A DNA stretch of 64,000 nt from Phenylobacterium glaciei (GCF_016772415.1 NZ_JAGSGD010000001.1:2753501-2817500); one strand, 5' to 3'; positions 24,874 to 32,943 are shown, counted from the first letter of the stretch. The notes: generated from the letters alone by a model not told the origin. Translations and numbers: made by a program.

Positions 24874-25659
24874 TTAGAGTCGCCGCGCCATATGCAGGTG
24901 CGCGGGCATTTCCATCTCGATCACCCCGCCCCCGTCCCTCACCGCGTGGCCCACCGCCGCCAGCAGGGCGTCCAGCCGCTCGAGCCCCAGCGCCCGATAG
25001 TCCGACCGCGTGCGCAGGTAGTCCACGAAGCCCTTCGCCGTGTAGCTCCGCGTCGCCGGGTAAACCCGATGCTCAGCGGCTCCGAACAGCCCACTCGCCG
25101 CCAGGCTCTTCGCGAAGGCGCCGTCGGGCCAGTACCAGCGCTCCGGCGGATCGACCCACAGCTCCGGCGCCAGCCGCCCATAGATCGGCTCGAACGCGCC
25201 GAGGAACGCCGCCGGCGGCGGCTCGGGCACATGGGCGAAGCAGGCCAGAACCCCGCCCGGCGCCAGAACGGCGGCGGCCTTGGGCAGGGCCACGCCGGGA
25301 TCGATCCAGTGGAAGGCCTGGGCCGAGACGATCAACCGATATGCCGAAAGCCGAGGCGCCCAATCCTCGAAGGTCGAGACCGCGAAATGCACATGGGGAA
25401 AACCCTCCAGCCACCGCCTCGCCACCCCCACCAGCTCGGGCCCGGGATCGATGGCCAGCACGCGGCGGCCAAAGGGCGCCAGTCCCCGCGTCGCCTGCCC
25501 GGTCCCGCAGCCCAGCTCCAGGATCGCATCCTCCGGACCCAGCCGCGCTTCGGCCATCAGGTCGACGAACACCGCCTCCGGATAGCCCGGCCGGTTCGCG
25601 TCATAGAGATCGGCCACCTCGTCGAAGGACTGGGCCAGGTGCAGGGGAATGTCGCTCAT
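24874..25659 (-). CDS. Class I SAM-dependent methyltransferase
   Basis: 261 residues. MSDIPLHLAQSFDEVADLYD starts at ATG 25659; the upstream extension is not conserved. Motif I is ILELGCGTGQATRGLA (SAM-binding loop), motif II RVLAIDPGPELVG (acidic ribose contact), then SAQAFHWIDPGVAL and LAPGGVLACF. This subgroup is typified by trans-aconitate-methyltransferase-like proteins. The substrate is unknown. It is divergent from the SDR gene at 25812. Confidence 0.88.
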   Translation of the reverse strand: MSDIPLHLAQSFDEVADLYDANRPGYPEAVFVDLMAEARLGPEDAILELGCGTGQATRGLAPFGRRVLAIDPGPELVGVARRWLEGFPHVHFAVSTFEDWAPRLSAYRLIVSAQAFHWIDPGVALPKAAAVLAPGGVLACFAHVPEPPPAAFLGAFEPIYGRLAPELWVDPPERWYWPDGAFAKSLAASGLFGAAEHRVYPATRSYTAKGFVDYLRTRSDYRALGLERLDALLAAVGHAVRDGGGVIEMEMPAHLHMARRL

Positions 25660-25717
25660 GGCCCCGACGATCCGGGATCGGGCCCGCCCGATCAAACGAC
25701 ATCTCGCGCCCTTGCTT

Positions 25718-25732
25718 GTGAGCTGAGCTCAC
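25718..25732. promoter_or_regulatory. Palindrome between divergent methyltransferase and SDR genes
   Basis: GTGAGCT-G-AGCTCAC, perfect 7-bp arms around one base, in the 152-bp divergent promoter region (25660-25811). It may be an operator for both genes. Confidence 0.4.
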
Positions 25733-25811
25733 GGACCCGCCGAGACCATTGCCTTGGCGACCTCGCCGCCCTACCCCAGGCGCAACGAGACACACGGGAC
25801 GGAGACGAGAC

Positions 25812-26597
25812 ATGGACGTGAAGGGCAAGATCGTTGTGGTGACCGGCGCCGCCGAGGGCATCGGCGCGGCGCTCGCCCGCCGCTTCGCCGCCGAGGGCGC
25901 GGCCCACGTCGCCGTCGTCGACCGCAATGCCGAGGGCGCCCAGGCCGTCGCCGCCGAGATCGGCGGAACCGCCTACACCGTCGACGTCTCCGACGGCGCC
26001 CAGGTGGCCACCATGGTCGCCGCCGTCGAGGCCGCCCACGGCCGCATCGACCTCTTTTGCGCCAATGCCGGGGTCGGCGACGGTGACCCGGACCGGGAGA
26101 ACGCGGTCTCCTCCCCCGACGCCGTCTGGGCCCGCGCCTGGGGGGTCAATGTGATGGCCCACGTCCACGCCGCCCGCGCCGTCCTGCCCGGCATGATCGC
26201 CCGCGGCGAAGGCTACCTGCTCAACACCGTCTCGGCGGCGGGCCTGCTCTCGCAGATCGGCGGGGCGGTCTATTCCACGACGAAACACGCCGCCGTCGGC
26301 CTGGCTGAAAGCCTCGCCATTACCCACGGCGACCAGGGCATCAAGGTCTCCATCCTCTGCCCGCAAGGCGTCGACACCGCCATGCTGCGCGCCGGCGGCT
26401 CCGGCTCCCCCCAGAGCCTGGACGGCGTGCTCACCCCCGAGGAGGTCGCCGGCCACGTCGTCGAGGGCCTAGCCGCCGAACGCTTCCTGATCCTCCCCCA
26501 CCCCGAGGTGCTCACCTACATGCAGCGCAAGGCCGGCGACTACGACCGCTGGCTCGGCGGCATGCGCCGCCTGCGGGCCAAGGTGATGGGGAAGTAG
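25812..26597 (+). CDS. SDR family oxidoreductase
   Basis: 261 residues, complete classical SDR. Cofactor loop VVVTGAAEGIGAALARRFA (TGxxxGIG) at about 9-27, Asp of AVVDRNAEGA suggesting NAD(H), CANAGVGD (NAG), catalytic Ser in NTVSAAGLL and YSTTKHAAVG (YxxxK). ATG 25812 follows GGAGACGAGAC. The earlier in-frame start 63 bp upstream adds unrelated residues. The substrate is unknown; the neighbouring enoyl-CoA hydratase points to lipid or acyl metabolism. Confidence 0.92.
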   Translation: MDVKGKIVVVTGAAEGIGAALARRFAAEGAAHVAVVDRNAEGAQAVAAEIGGTAYTVDVSDGAQVATMVAAVEAAHGRIDLFCANAGVGDGDPDRENAVSSPDAVWARAWGVNVMAHVHAARAVLPGMIARGEGYLLNTVSAAGLLSQIGGAVYSTTKHAAVGLAESLAITHGDQGIKVSILCPQGVDTAMLRAGGSGSPQSLDGVLTPEEVAGHVVEGLAAERFLILPHPEVLTYMQRKAGDYDRWLGGMRRLRAKVMGK

Positions 26598-26614
26598 GGG
26601 GAAGCACGGTCAAG

Positions 26615-26775
26615 TCCTTCTCCCCCTGCGGGAGAAGGTGGCCGGTCGGAGACCGGTCGGATGAGGGGTCACACTCCCCTCGCCGCGTCACCCGATCGCC
26701 CTAACCCGATAGGCCGATCGACCCCTCATCCGACCCTGCTCCGCAGGGCCACCTTCTCCCGCAAGGGGAGAAGGA
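26615..26775. repeat. Intergenic palindrome (CCTTCTCCC family)
   Basis: Left arm from 26615 (TCCTTCTCCCCCTGCGGGAG, then AAGGTGGCC and GGTCGGATGAGGGGTC). Right arm ends at 26775 (GACCCCTCATCCGACC, CAGGGCCACCTTCTCCCGCA, AGGGGAGAAGGA). It lies between the convergent SDR and enoyl-CoA hydratase genes. A minimal copy is at 56419-56441. Confidence 0.85.
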
Positions 26776-26785
26776 TGAGGAACAA

Positions 26786-27544
26786 CTATGCACTCGGCAT
26801 CGCCACCGCCGCCACCCGCCCGCGGATCATCTGGATCTGCCCGCGTTCCTCCAGTTCCAGGGCGCTCTCGAAGCTCATCCCCTCCAGGGTCGCGTCGAAG
26901 GTGCGCTTGGAAATCCGCAGGGCGTCGGGGCCGGCCTTCAGCATGGCCGTCGCCAGGCGGTCGCCCTCGGCGGCCAGCCCCTCGTCGGCGATCACCTTGG
27001 AAACCAGGCCCACGCGATGCGCCTCCTCGGCGTTCATCGGCTCGCCGGTCAGCAGCATCTCGCGGGTCCGCGAAATCCCCATGGTCCGCTGCAGCCGCCA
27101 GCTCACCGCCAGCTCAGACCCCGACAGCCCGATCTTGATGAAGGCTGGGTGGAAGGCCGCACTGGCGCCGGCCACGATGACATCGGCGCCCAGAGCAATG
27201 GCCAGGCCGCCGCCGGCCGCCGCCCCATGCACCAGGGCGATGATCGGCTGCGGGCAGGCGCGCATGGCCTTCAGCGTATCGCGCAGCATCCAGTCGCCGT
27301 TGGGCCCATCCCGCAGCCGGTCCGGCTGGCCGCCGGCCTTCAGGTCCGCGCCGGAGGAGAACGCCCGCCCCGCTCCGGCCAGCACGATCACGCGGCACTC
27401 GGTGTCGCGCCGCCGCGCCTCGAAATAGGCCAACAGGGCGTCCGACAGCGGCTGGTTCAGGGCGTTCAGCCGCTCGGGCCGGTTCAGCGTCACGAAGTCG
27501 GTTTCGCCCCGACGTTCCACCAACAGCACATCTTGATCCGCCAT
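26786..27544 (-). CDS. Enoyl-CoA hydratase/isomerase family protein
   Basis: 252 residues, crotonase fold. FVTLNRPERLNALNQPLSDA, oxyanion segment GRAFSSGADLKAGG (about 60-73), and HGAAAGGGLAIALGADVIVA (about 107-126). Classic catalytic Glu pairs are not clear (HPAFIKIGLSGSEL), so isomerase or another crotonase chemistry is possible. It is a single gene bounded by the repeat element downstream and the GafZ-like gene upstream. Confidence 0.9.
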   Translation of the reverse strand: MADQDVLLVERRGETDFVTLNRPERLNALNQPLSDALLAYFEARRRDTECRVIVLAGAGRAFSSGADLKAGGQPDRLRDGPNGDWMLRDTLKAMRACPQPIIALVHGAAAGGGLAIALGADVIVAGASAAFHPAFIKIGLSGSELAVSWRLQRTMGISRTREMLLTGEPMNAEEAHRVGLVSKVIADEGLAAEGDRLATAMLKAGPDALRISKRTFDATLEGMSFESALELEERGQIQMIRGRVAAVAMPSA

Positions 27545-27610
27545 GCCGGCCTCCCTGACCTTGTTCCGCCCGAGGGGTCCCAGGCCTTTGAGGGATCAGG
27601 CACGGGAGTC

Positions 27611-28237
27611 CTAACGGAAGTCACCGAGAATATCGGGCTCTGGGAAGCCGTGCGCGGGACACGCGCCCGCAGCCGCTCCGTCCTCCGCCAGCAGATCGAG
27701 AGCCACCTCCAGCACCGCCTCCAGCCGACCCGCCTCGCGGTCGGTGCGCGCGGCCTCCCGCGGCGTCAGTTCCTCGCCGCAGACCAGGTCGCAGGCGGCC
27801 AGCAGAACCGGATGCTGGTGCAGCTTGCGGCGATAGAGGGCGAGCTTCGCCGCCGCCGCCATCCGCGCCTCGGCCTGGACCAGCACCTCGCTGATGCTGG
27901 TCCCCTGCGGATTGTCGCCATGCTTGATGTCCAGGCTCGACCCGATCGCGGTCCCGGCCTGGACGCGGCGGTAATAGGTCCCGTAGCGCTCCCCGGCGCT
28001 CTTCTGCCGGTCGTTCAGCCGCCCCTGCCCGACCAGCCATTCCAGGCCGGCCTGCCGCCGATGCGGCTTACGCGGATTGGCCGGCGCCTCGATGGCCGCC
28101 CCGCGCGCCTGCGACAGGGCGACGGTTTCGGCGATGCCCGTGTGAACCGCCAGGGCCTCGGCCCGGGCCTTGCCCCGCCGCTCAAGAACCAGAAGACGCT
28201 CGCGCTCCAGGCGCGCCAGATGGGCCGTGCGGCTCAT
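27611..28237 (-). CDS. Putative GTA activator component (GafZ/DUF6456-like)
   Basis: 208 residues. The middle reads GLEWLVGQGRLNDRQKSAGE followed by RYGTYYRRV; the C-terminus is LLAACDLVCGEELTPREAAR, then LEAVLEVALDLLAEDGA. A segment of the type xAGERYxxxxxR followed by a C-terminal ...ALxxLA helix recalls DUF6456 proteins and the sigma-like half of GafA, the gene transfer agent activator split into GafY and GafZ in Caulobacter. It is second in a two-gene unit (42 bp gap) divergent from an S24 repressor, as expected if the repressor is RogA-like. The identification rests on context and a weak match by eye. Confidence 0.45.
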   Translation of the reverse strand: MSRTAHLARLERERLLVLERRGKARAEALAVHTGIAETVALSQARGAAIEAPANPRKPHRRQAGLEWLVGQGRLNDRQKSAGERYGTYYRRVQAGTAIGSSLDIKHGDNPQGTSISEVLVQAEARMAAAAKLALYRRKLHQHPVLLAACDLVCGEELTPREAARTDREAGRLEAVLEVALDLLAEDGAAAGACPAHGFPEPDILGDFR

Positions 28238-28279
28238 GCGCTGAACTCCCCTATTGGTGTTGAAACCGCAGTCTGGGCC

Positions 28280-28594
28280 TCAGCCCCTGGGCGGGGCGAT
28301 CATCGGCAGGCAGACCGCCACGCCGTCGCGGCCCAGCCGGCGCTCCGAGAACGCCCAGAATCCGCCCGCCGCCAGCACCGCGGCCACATGGGCGTCATGC
28401 CGCGCGAACTTCGGCAGTTGGCTGTCCCCCGCCCCCCGTGCGCTGCGCGCCCGAAACAGTTTCTCGAACCGCCGCGCCTGCCAATCTTCGAGGCTCAGTT
28501 GAGTCCTGGCGCGGAGGGGTGACGTCCCACTTTGACGTAGGGCGGCGTAATCTTGCGCGTCGGCGGGCCTTGGTTTGGTGTTTTCCCGTTGCAT
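28280..28594 (-). CDS. Small protein divergent from S24 repressor (GafY-like candidate)
   Basis: 104 residues: MQRENTKPRPADAQDYAALR, TQLSLEDWQARRFEKLFRAR, SQLPKFARHDAHVAAVLAAG. No signal peptide or membrane helix; basic and mostly helical. I do not recognise a family. Its position as the first gene of a repressor-controlled divergent unit, followed by the DUF6456-like gene, fits gafY. A -10 box TATACA lies 8 nt before the ATG, inside the 17-bp operator, so the mRNA would be leaderless or nearly so. Confidence 0.5.
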   Translation of the reverse strand: MQRENTKPRPADAQDYAALRQSGTSPLRARTQLSLEDWQARRFEKLFRARSARGAGDSQLPKFARHDAHVAAVLAAGGFWAFSERRLGRDGVAVCLPMIAPPRG

Positions 28595-28601
28595 TCAGAA
28601 A

Positions 28602-28618
28602 CTGTATAGAACATACAG
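28602..28618. promoter_or_regulatory. Operator O1 (CTGTAT-AGAAC-ATACAG)
   Basis: Perfect 17-bp inverted repeat 7 bp upstream of the ATG of the gene at 28280-28594. It contains that gene's probable -10 box (TATACA, minus strand), with TTGCCT 15 bp further upstream as -35. It is probably bound by the S24 repressor. Confidence 0.7.
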
Positions 28619-28636
28619 GAAACAGGCAACATGAAT

Positions 28637-28653
28637 CTGTATTTTCCGTACAG
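28637..28653. promoter_or_regulatory. Operator O2 (CTGTAT-TTTCC-GTACAG)
   Basis: 17-bp inverted repeat with one arm mismatch to O1, 35 bp from it centre to centre. It lies 24 bp upstream of the repressor ATG, so it is the likely site for autoregulation. Confidence 0.65.
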
Positions 28654-28677
28654 AATTTCCACCTTAGGTTTTAGGTC

Positions 28678-29319
28678 ATGGACGAACGCTTCCAACGCCT
28701 CCGCGTCGCGCGCACCGAAAAGGGCTTCGACACCGCCGCCGCGGCCGCCGAGGCCTTTGGTTGGAACCGCAACACCTACGCCTCCAACGAGAACGGCAAC
28801 GCCCCCTTCTCCTACCGCAAGGCCAAGGAGTACGCCGCGGCCTTCGGGGTCCGCCCGGAATGGCTCTATGACGCCTCGGGCGCCATGCGGCCGGGTGCGG
28901 GGCCGGGATTGGTCAAGGTGATCGGCATGGTGGGCGCCAACCCCGAGGGCGTCATCCTCTACGCTACCGGCCAGGAGGCTGACGATCTCGCCCCAATCCC
29001 TCCTGGGGGCACGGAAAACGCTGTCGCCGTCCAGGTCTCCGGCCACTCCATGCGCGGGCTGGCCGACGACGGCGCGCTCATTTATTTCGAGAACCAACAC
29101 TTCCCCCCCACCCCGGACATGCTGGGCCATGTCGTCGTCGTCGAGACCGACACCGACGAGGTCCTGGTCAAGCGCCTGCTGCGCGGCAGCGAGCCCGGCC
29201 GGTTCGACCTGGAGAGCCTGGCCGGCCCCACCCGCCACGACGCCCGCCTGCGCTGGGCCGCCCACATCACCGCGATCATCCCGCCCTATCAGGCGCGCCG
29301 GATCATCATCCGCGGCTAG
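28678..29319 (+). CDS. S24/LexA-like HTH repressor (RogA/CI-like)
   Basis: 213 residues. N-terminal HTH (about 1-65): ERFQRLRVARTEKGFDTAAA, WNRNTYASNENG. S24 peptidase domain (about 85-205): the segment GMVGANPEG could be the linker cut site, QVSGHSMRGLADDGAL holds the catalytic Ser, and DEVLVKRLLRG the catalytic Lys. Such repressors dimerise through the S24 domain and some self-cleave after DNA damage. It is divergent from the gafYZ-like pair and flanked by matching operators O1, O2 and O3. It could be a GTA repressor (RogA-like) or a relic CI of a lost prophage. Confidence 0.85.
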   Translation: MDERFQRLRVARTEKGFDTAAAAAEAFGWNRNTYASNENGNAPFSYRKAKEYAAAFGVRPEWLYDASGAMRPGAGPGLVKVIGMVGANPEGVILYATGQEADDLAPIPPGGTENAVAVQVSGHSMRGLADDGALIYFENQHFPPTPDMLGHVVVVETDTDEVLVKRLLRGSEPGRFDLESLAGPTRHDARLRWAAHITAIIPPYQARRIIIRG

Positions 29320-29375
29320 CTCGCCCTCCGGTGGTTCGCGGGGGCAAGAAATCCGAGATCCGACTTTGCGAAATC

Positions 29376-29392
29376 TTGTATTTTTTATACAT
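29376..29392. promoter_or_regulatory. Operator O3 (TTGTAT-TTTTT-ATACAT)
   Basis: 17-bp inverted repeat matching O1/O2, 7 bp upstream of ATG 29400, the same spacing as O1 to its gene. It contains a -10 box TATACA (29386-29391), with TTGCGA (29366-29371) upstream. Confidence 0.65.
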
Positions 29393-29399
29393 TTTTGGG

Positions 29400-29855
29400 A
29401 TGGACCGGCACGACCCTGAGCTGATCGAGATCCTGATCGCCGAACGCGCCCTCGATCGCGCCCGGCTCACCTGGCGCGCACGGGAGGCGCGGCGCGCGAG
29501 CGGGGTCGCCTGGTCGGGCATGGCGCCGGCCCCGGCCGAGCCGCGTGCGGAAGAGGCCCTGCTGGCTGAGGCGCACGCCAAGCTCGCCGCGCGGCGGCGG
29601 TGGCGGGACACCGCCCAGGGCCGGTTCGTCAGTGCGGTGTCCCAGGTCCAGGGCGCGGCTCGCGGCCTCCACGCCAACGGCGAACGCGCCCGTGAAGCCG
29701 CCACTCGTGACCTGCACGAAGAGCTTGAGACCTGCGAGGCCCTCGTCCGCGATCTGCGCCGCCAGACCCTCGCCCTGATCGCCGGCGTCCGCGCCGCGCA
29801 GCGGGCCGTGCGCGACGCGAGCGCCTTGACCCCTCCGCCCTCGGATTATAGGTAG
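29400..29855 (+). CDS. Unknown helical protein under S24-repressor operator
   Basis: 151 residues: MDRHDPELIEILIAERALDR, then an Ala/Arg/Glu-rich helical body (AEAHAKLAARRRWRDTAQGR, HEELETCEALVRDLRRQTLA) typical of a coiled coil; no signal or membrane segment. No family recognised. ATG 29400 was chosen because the operator/promoter O3 ends 7 bp before it; an in-frame GTG at 29331 would place the start before the promoter. Shared operators tie it to the repressor and the gafYZ-like pair. Confidence 0.6.
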   Translation: MDRHDPELIEILIAERALDRARLTWRAREARRASGVAWSGMAPAPAEPRAEEALLAEAHAKLAARRRWRDTAQGRFVSAVSQVQGAARGLHANGERAREAATRDLHEELETCEALVRDLRRQTLALIAGVRAAQRAVRDASALTPPPSDYR

Positions 29856-29873
29856 TTCGCCAACCTAACTATA
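29847..29873. promoter_or_regulatory. Candidate MarR operator
   Basis: TATAG (29847-29851) with CTATA (29869-29873), enclosing AGGT...ACCT and GTT-CGCC-AAC. This AT-rich imperfect palindrome starts at the end of the preceding gene and lies 13 bp upstream of the MarR ATG. Confidence 0.45.
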
Positions 29874-29886
29874 TCTGCGGGACTCG

Positions 29887-30327
29887 ATGCCCACCACGAC
29901 CCACGACCCGGTCGCCCTGGCCGAGACCCTCCGGCCAGCTCTGCTGCGGGTCTCGCGCCGCCTGCGCCAGGAGGCCCAGAAGGCCGGAGTCTCGGCCCTC
30001 GACGCCCTGCTGCTCAACCAGATCGGCCGCAATCCCGGCGTCGGCGTCTGCGACCTGGCCGACCGCGAACAGCTGTCGCGCCCCACGATGAGCGGCCACA
30101 TCAAGCGCCTGGAGGCCGCCGGCTGGATCGCCCGCGCCGACAGCGCCACCGACGGCCGCCGCTCGGGCCTCGCCGTCACCCCGGCGGGCCAGGCCCAGCT
30201 CGAGGCCATCCGCCAGCACCGCAACGACTGGCTGGCCGCCCGCCTCGCGAAACTTCCCGAGGACGCGCGCCGCCAGCTCGACGCCGCCGCCGGCCCTCTC
30301 CTCCAATTGTTGAGCCTCGACGCATGA
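29887..30327 (+). CDS. MarR family transcriptional regulator
   Basis: 146 residues with a winged helix (about 40-105): GVGVCDLADREQLSRPTMSG, HIKRLEAAGWIARADSATDG, RRSGLAVTPAG (the wing with the DGR signature). Dimerisation helices are at both ends. Its stop overlaps the MFS exporter start by 4 bp (ATGA), the usual MarR-exporter pairing in which a hydrophobic ligand relieves repression. An operator-like palindrome precedes it. Confidence 0.93.
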   Translation: MPTTTHDPVALAETLRPALLRVSRRLRQEAQKAGVSALDALLLNQIGRNPGVGVCDLADREQLSRPTMSGHIKRLEAAGWIARADSATDGRRSGLAVTPAGQAQLEAIRQHRNDWLAARLAKLPEDARRQLDAAAGPLLQLLSLDA

Positions 30328-31769
30328 GTGAGATCGAAGTCCCCGTCGAAGCCCAGGCCGCGCCCACGACCTCAGCCACCGTCCGCGGCTGGATCGTCCC
30401 GGCCATCATCGGCTCGGCCCTGCTGATGCAGACCCTCAACGCCACGGTGATCTCCAACGCCCTGCCCACGATGGCCCGGTCGCTGCACGAGGATCCGCTG
30501 CGGCTGAACCTGGCCATCACCATGTTCCTGCTGGCCTCGGCGGTCTTCCTGCCCATCAGCGGTTGGGTCGCCGACAAGTTCGGGGCCAAGCGCATCTTCA
30601 TGATCGCCATGGTGCTGTTCGCCCTGTCCTCGGCGGCCTGCGGCTTTGCGCAAGACCTCAACCAGCTGGTCATCGCCCGCATCTTCCAGGGCATGGCCGG
30701 CGCCATGATGGGCCCGGTCGGCCGCCTGGTCCTGCTGCGCACCACCCCCAAGAGCGAGCTGGTGGGCGCGATGTCGGTCCTCACCATGCCGGCCCTGCTG
30801 GGCCCCGTGATCGGCCCGGTCGTCGGCGGCGCAATCGTCACCTTCTTCGACTGGCGCTGGATCTTCTTCATGAACCTGCCGATCGCCGTCGCCGGCGTCC
30901 TGCTGGTCCGCGCCTATGTCCCCAACGTGAAGGAACAGGACGTCTCCCCCATCGACTGGATCGGCATCCTGCTCACCGGCCTGGGCCTCGCCGGCCTGAT
31001 CTTCGGCTTCGAAAACGTCGGCCGCGGCTCCCTCCCCCCCGGCGTCGTGGCGGGCCTGTTCCTGGGCAGTTTCGGAGCGCTGACCGCCTATTGGTTCTAC
31101 GCCAAGAGCAATCCCCACGCGATCATCGACCTGTCGATCTTCAAACTGGCCACCTTCCGCGCCTCGGTGGTCGGCGGCGCCTTCATGCGGGTGGCCATGG
31201 GGGCGACGCCCTTCCTGCTGGCCATGCTGCTGCAGATCGGCTTTGGCCTCTCGGCCTTCCAGGCGGGCCTGATGACCTTCATCAGCGCCGCCGGCGCCCT
31301 GGTGATGAAGACCACCGCCCCACCCATCCTGCGCCGCTACGGCTTCCGCACCGTGCTGATCGTCAACGCGGTGATCGTCGGCGTCAGCTTCATGGCCTAT
31401 GGCCTGTTCAAGCCCTCCACCCCGCACTGGATCATGCTGATGGTGCTCGCCATCGGCGGCTTCTTCCGCTCCCTGCAGTTCACAAGCCTCAACGGCATGG
31501 CCTATGCGGAGATCGAGCAGCACCAGATGAGCCGGGCCTCGACCACGTCCTCCATGGCCCAGCAACTGGTGCAGTCCATCGGCATCGGCCTGGCCGCCCT
31601 GCTGCTGCACATGCTGATGGTGTCCAAGGGCCAGACCCACATGACGGCGGCCACCATCGCGCCGGCCTTCGTGATCATCGGCGCCATCACCTTCATCTCG
31701 ATCCTGTTCTTCATCCCCCTGCCGAAGGACGCCGGCGACGAGATGAATGGGCGGGCCAGCAAGCCTTAA
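30324..31769 (+). CDS. DHA2-type MFS multidrug exporter (EmrB/QacA-like)
   Basis: 481 residues, 14-helix DHA2 architecture. TM1 has LLMQTLNATVISNALPTMAR (DHA2 motif D1 region, with Asn in the position that often holds Asp), TM2-3 loop GWVADKFGAKRIF (motif A), RIFQGMAGAMMGPVGRLVLL (motif B) and LGPVIGPVVGGAIV (motif C, antiporter). No periplasmic adaptor or outer-membrane channel gene accompanies it, so it probably acts alone across the inner membrane. Translationally coupled to marR. Confidence 0.93.
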   Translation: MSEIEVPVEAQAAPTTSATVRGWIVPAIIGSALLMQTLNATVISNALPTMARSLHEDPLRLNLAITMFLLASAVFLPISGWVADKFGAKRIFMIAMVLFALSSAACGFAQDLNQLVIARIFQGMAGAMMGPVGRLVLLRTTPKSELVGAMSVLTMPALLGPVIGPVVGGAIVTFFDWRWIFFMNLPIAVAGVLLVRAYVPNVKEQDVSPIDWIGILLTGLGLAGLIFGFENVGRGSLPPGVVAGLFLGSFGALTAYWFYAKSNPHAIIDLSIFKLATFRASVVGGAFMRVAMGATPFLLAMLLQIGFGLSAFQAGLMTFISAAGALVMKTTAPPILRRYGFRTVLIVNAVIVGVSFMAYGLFKPSTPHWIMLMVLAIGGFFRSLQFTSLNGMAYAEIEQHQMSRASTTSSMAQQLVQSIGIGLAALLLHMLMVSKGQTHMTAATIAPAFVIIGAITFISILFFIPLPKDAGDEMNGRASKP

Positions 31770-31831
31770 GCCTCTCGACTTCCCCGGCGTGCGGTCGGCA
31801 TCGTCTCCCCAACGAACAAGGGAGATCTTCC

Positions 31832-32854
31832 ATGCCGACCAACCGCCAGTGGATCCTGCGCCGCCGCCCGACCGGCGAGATCGGCCCTGAAGACCTCGAA
31901 CTGGTCGAAACCCAGACTCCGGAACTCAAGGACGGCGAGGTCCTGGTCCGCACCACCTACCTGTCGCTGGACCCCACCAACCGCATCTGGATGAGCGACC
32001 AGGACCAGTACCTGCCGCCCGTCGAGATCGGCGACGTCATGCGCGGCGGAGTCATCGGCGTGGTGGAACAGTCCAACAGCCCCGATCTCCATGTCGGGCA
32101 GATCGTCAATCCCGGCCTCGGCGGTTGGCAGGACTACACCGTCCTCCCCGCGGCCATGGCCCGCCCCAGCCTGCAGATCCCCGGTGTCCCGATGACCGCC
32201 TATATGAGCGCGCTCGGCGCCACGGGCCTGACGGCATGGTTCGGTCTGATGGACATCGGCAAGCCGCAACCCGGTGAGACCGTCGTGGTTTCCGCCGCCG
32301 CCGGCGCGGTGGGCTCCATCGTCGGACAGTTGGCCAAGCTGAAGGGCTGCCGGGTGATCGGCATCGCCGGCAGTCCAGACAAGTGCCGCTGGCTTACCGA
32401 GGAGCTCGGCTTCGACGCGGCCATCGACTATCGCAACGAGGACGTGGGCGCGGCGCTCGACCGCCATGCGCCCAACGGCGTCGATATCAACTTCGAGAAC
32501 GTCGGCGGCGAGATCATGGACGCCGTCATCGCCCGCATGAACAACTTCAGCCGCATGCCGCTGTGCGGGATGATCTCCACCTACAACATCGACGGCCAGA
32601 TCCCGGGGCCCAAGGACTTCGCCCGCGTCCTGATGCGCCGCATCCTGATCAAGGGCTTCATCGTCATCGACTACCTGCCCCGCGCCGCCGAGGCGATGGC
32701 CGAGCTGATCCCCCTGGTGGCGTCTGGCCAGATCAAGTGGAAGACCCACGCAGTGGACGGCCTGGAAAACGCCGCCGAGGCCGTGAAGCTGCTGTTCTCC
32801 GGCGCCCACGACGGCAAGCTGCTGGTGAGGGTCAGTCCGGAGCCCAACACCTAG
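31832..32854 (+). CDS. NADP-dependent oxidoreductase (MDR family, prostaglandin reductase-like)
   Basis: 340 residues. Zinc-free medium-chain reductase reducing alpha,beta-unsaturated ketones or aldehydes with NADPH. MPTNRQWILRRRPTGEIGPE is the typical N-terminus; TYLSLDPTNRIWMSD and VVSAAAGAVGSIVGQLAKLK (AxxGxxG) follow, then GCRVIGIAGSPDKCRWL and NFENVGGEIMDAVI. ATG 31832 has AAGGGAGATC upstream. It lies between the MFS exporter and the Baeyer-Villiger monooxygenase, suggesting a ketone-processing group. Confidence 0.92.
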   Translation: MPTNRQWILRRRPTGEIGPEDLELVETQTPELKDGEVLVRTTYLSLDPTNRIWMSDQDQYLPPVEIGDVMRGGVIGVVEQSNSPDLHVGQIVNPGLGGWQDYTVLPAAMARPSLQIPGVPMTAYMSALGATGLTAWFGLMDIGKPQPGETVVVSAAAGAVGSIVGQLAKLKGCRVIGIAGSPDKCRWLTEELGFDAAIDYRNEDVGAALDRHAPNGVDINFENVGGEIMDAVIARMNNFSRMPLCGMISTYNIDGQIPGPKDFARVLMRRILIKGFIVIDYLPRAAEAMAELIPLVASGQIKWKTHAVDGLENAAEAVKLLFSGAHDGKLLVRVSPEPNT

Positions 32855-32943
32855 AACGGGAGGGCGCGATCACGGCTTGCCTTACGTCGGGCAAGCTGTT
32901 GCCCAATCCTCCCAATAGGCCAAAGAGCCCAGGGAGAAAGCTC

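Noticed and set aside
30563..31800. Long plus-strand frame through the MFS exporter into the oxidoreductase.
   Set aside because: The first part is an Arg/Pro-rich shadow in another frame; only the part from ATG 31832 is the real oxidoreductase.
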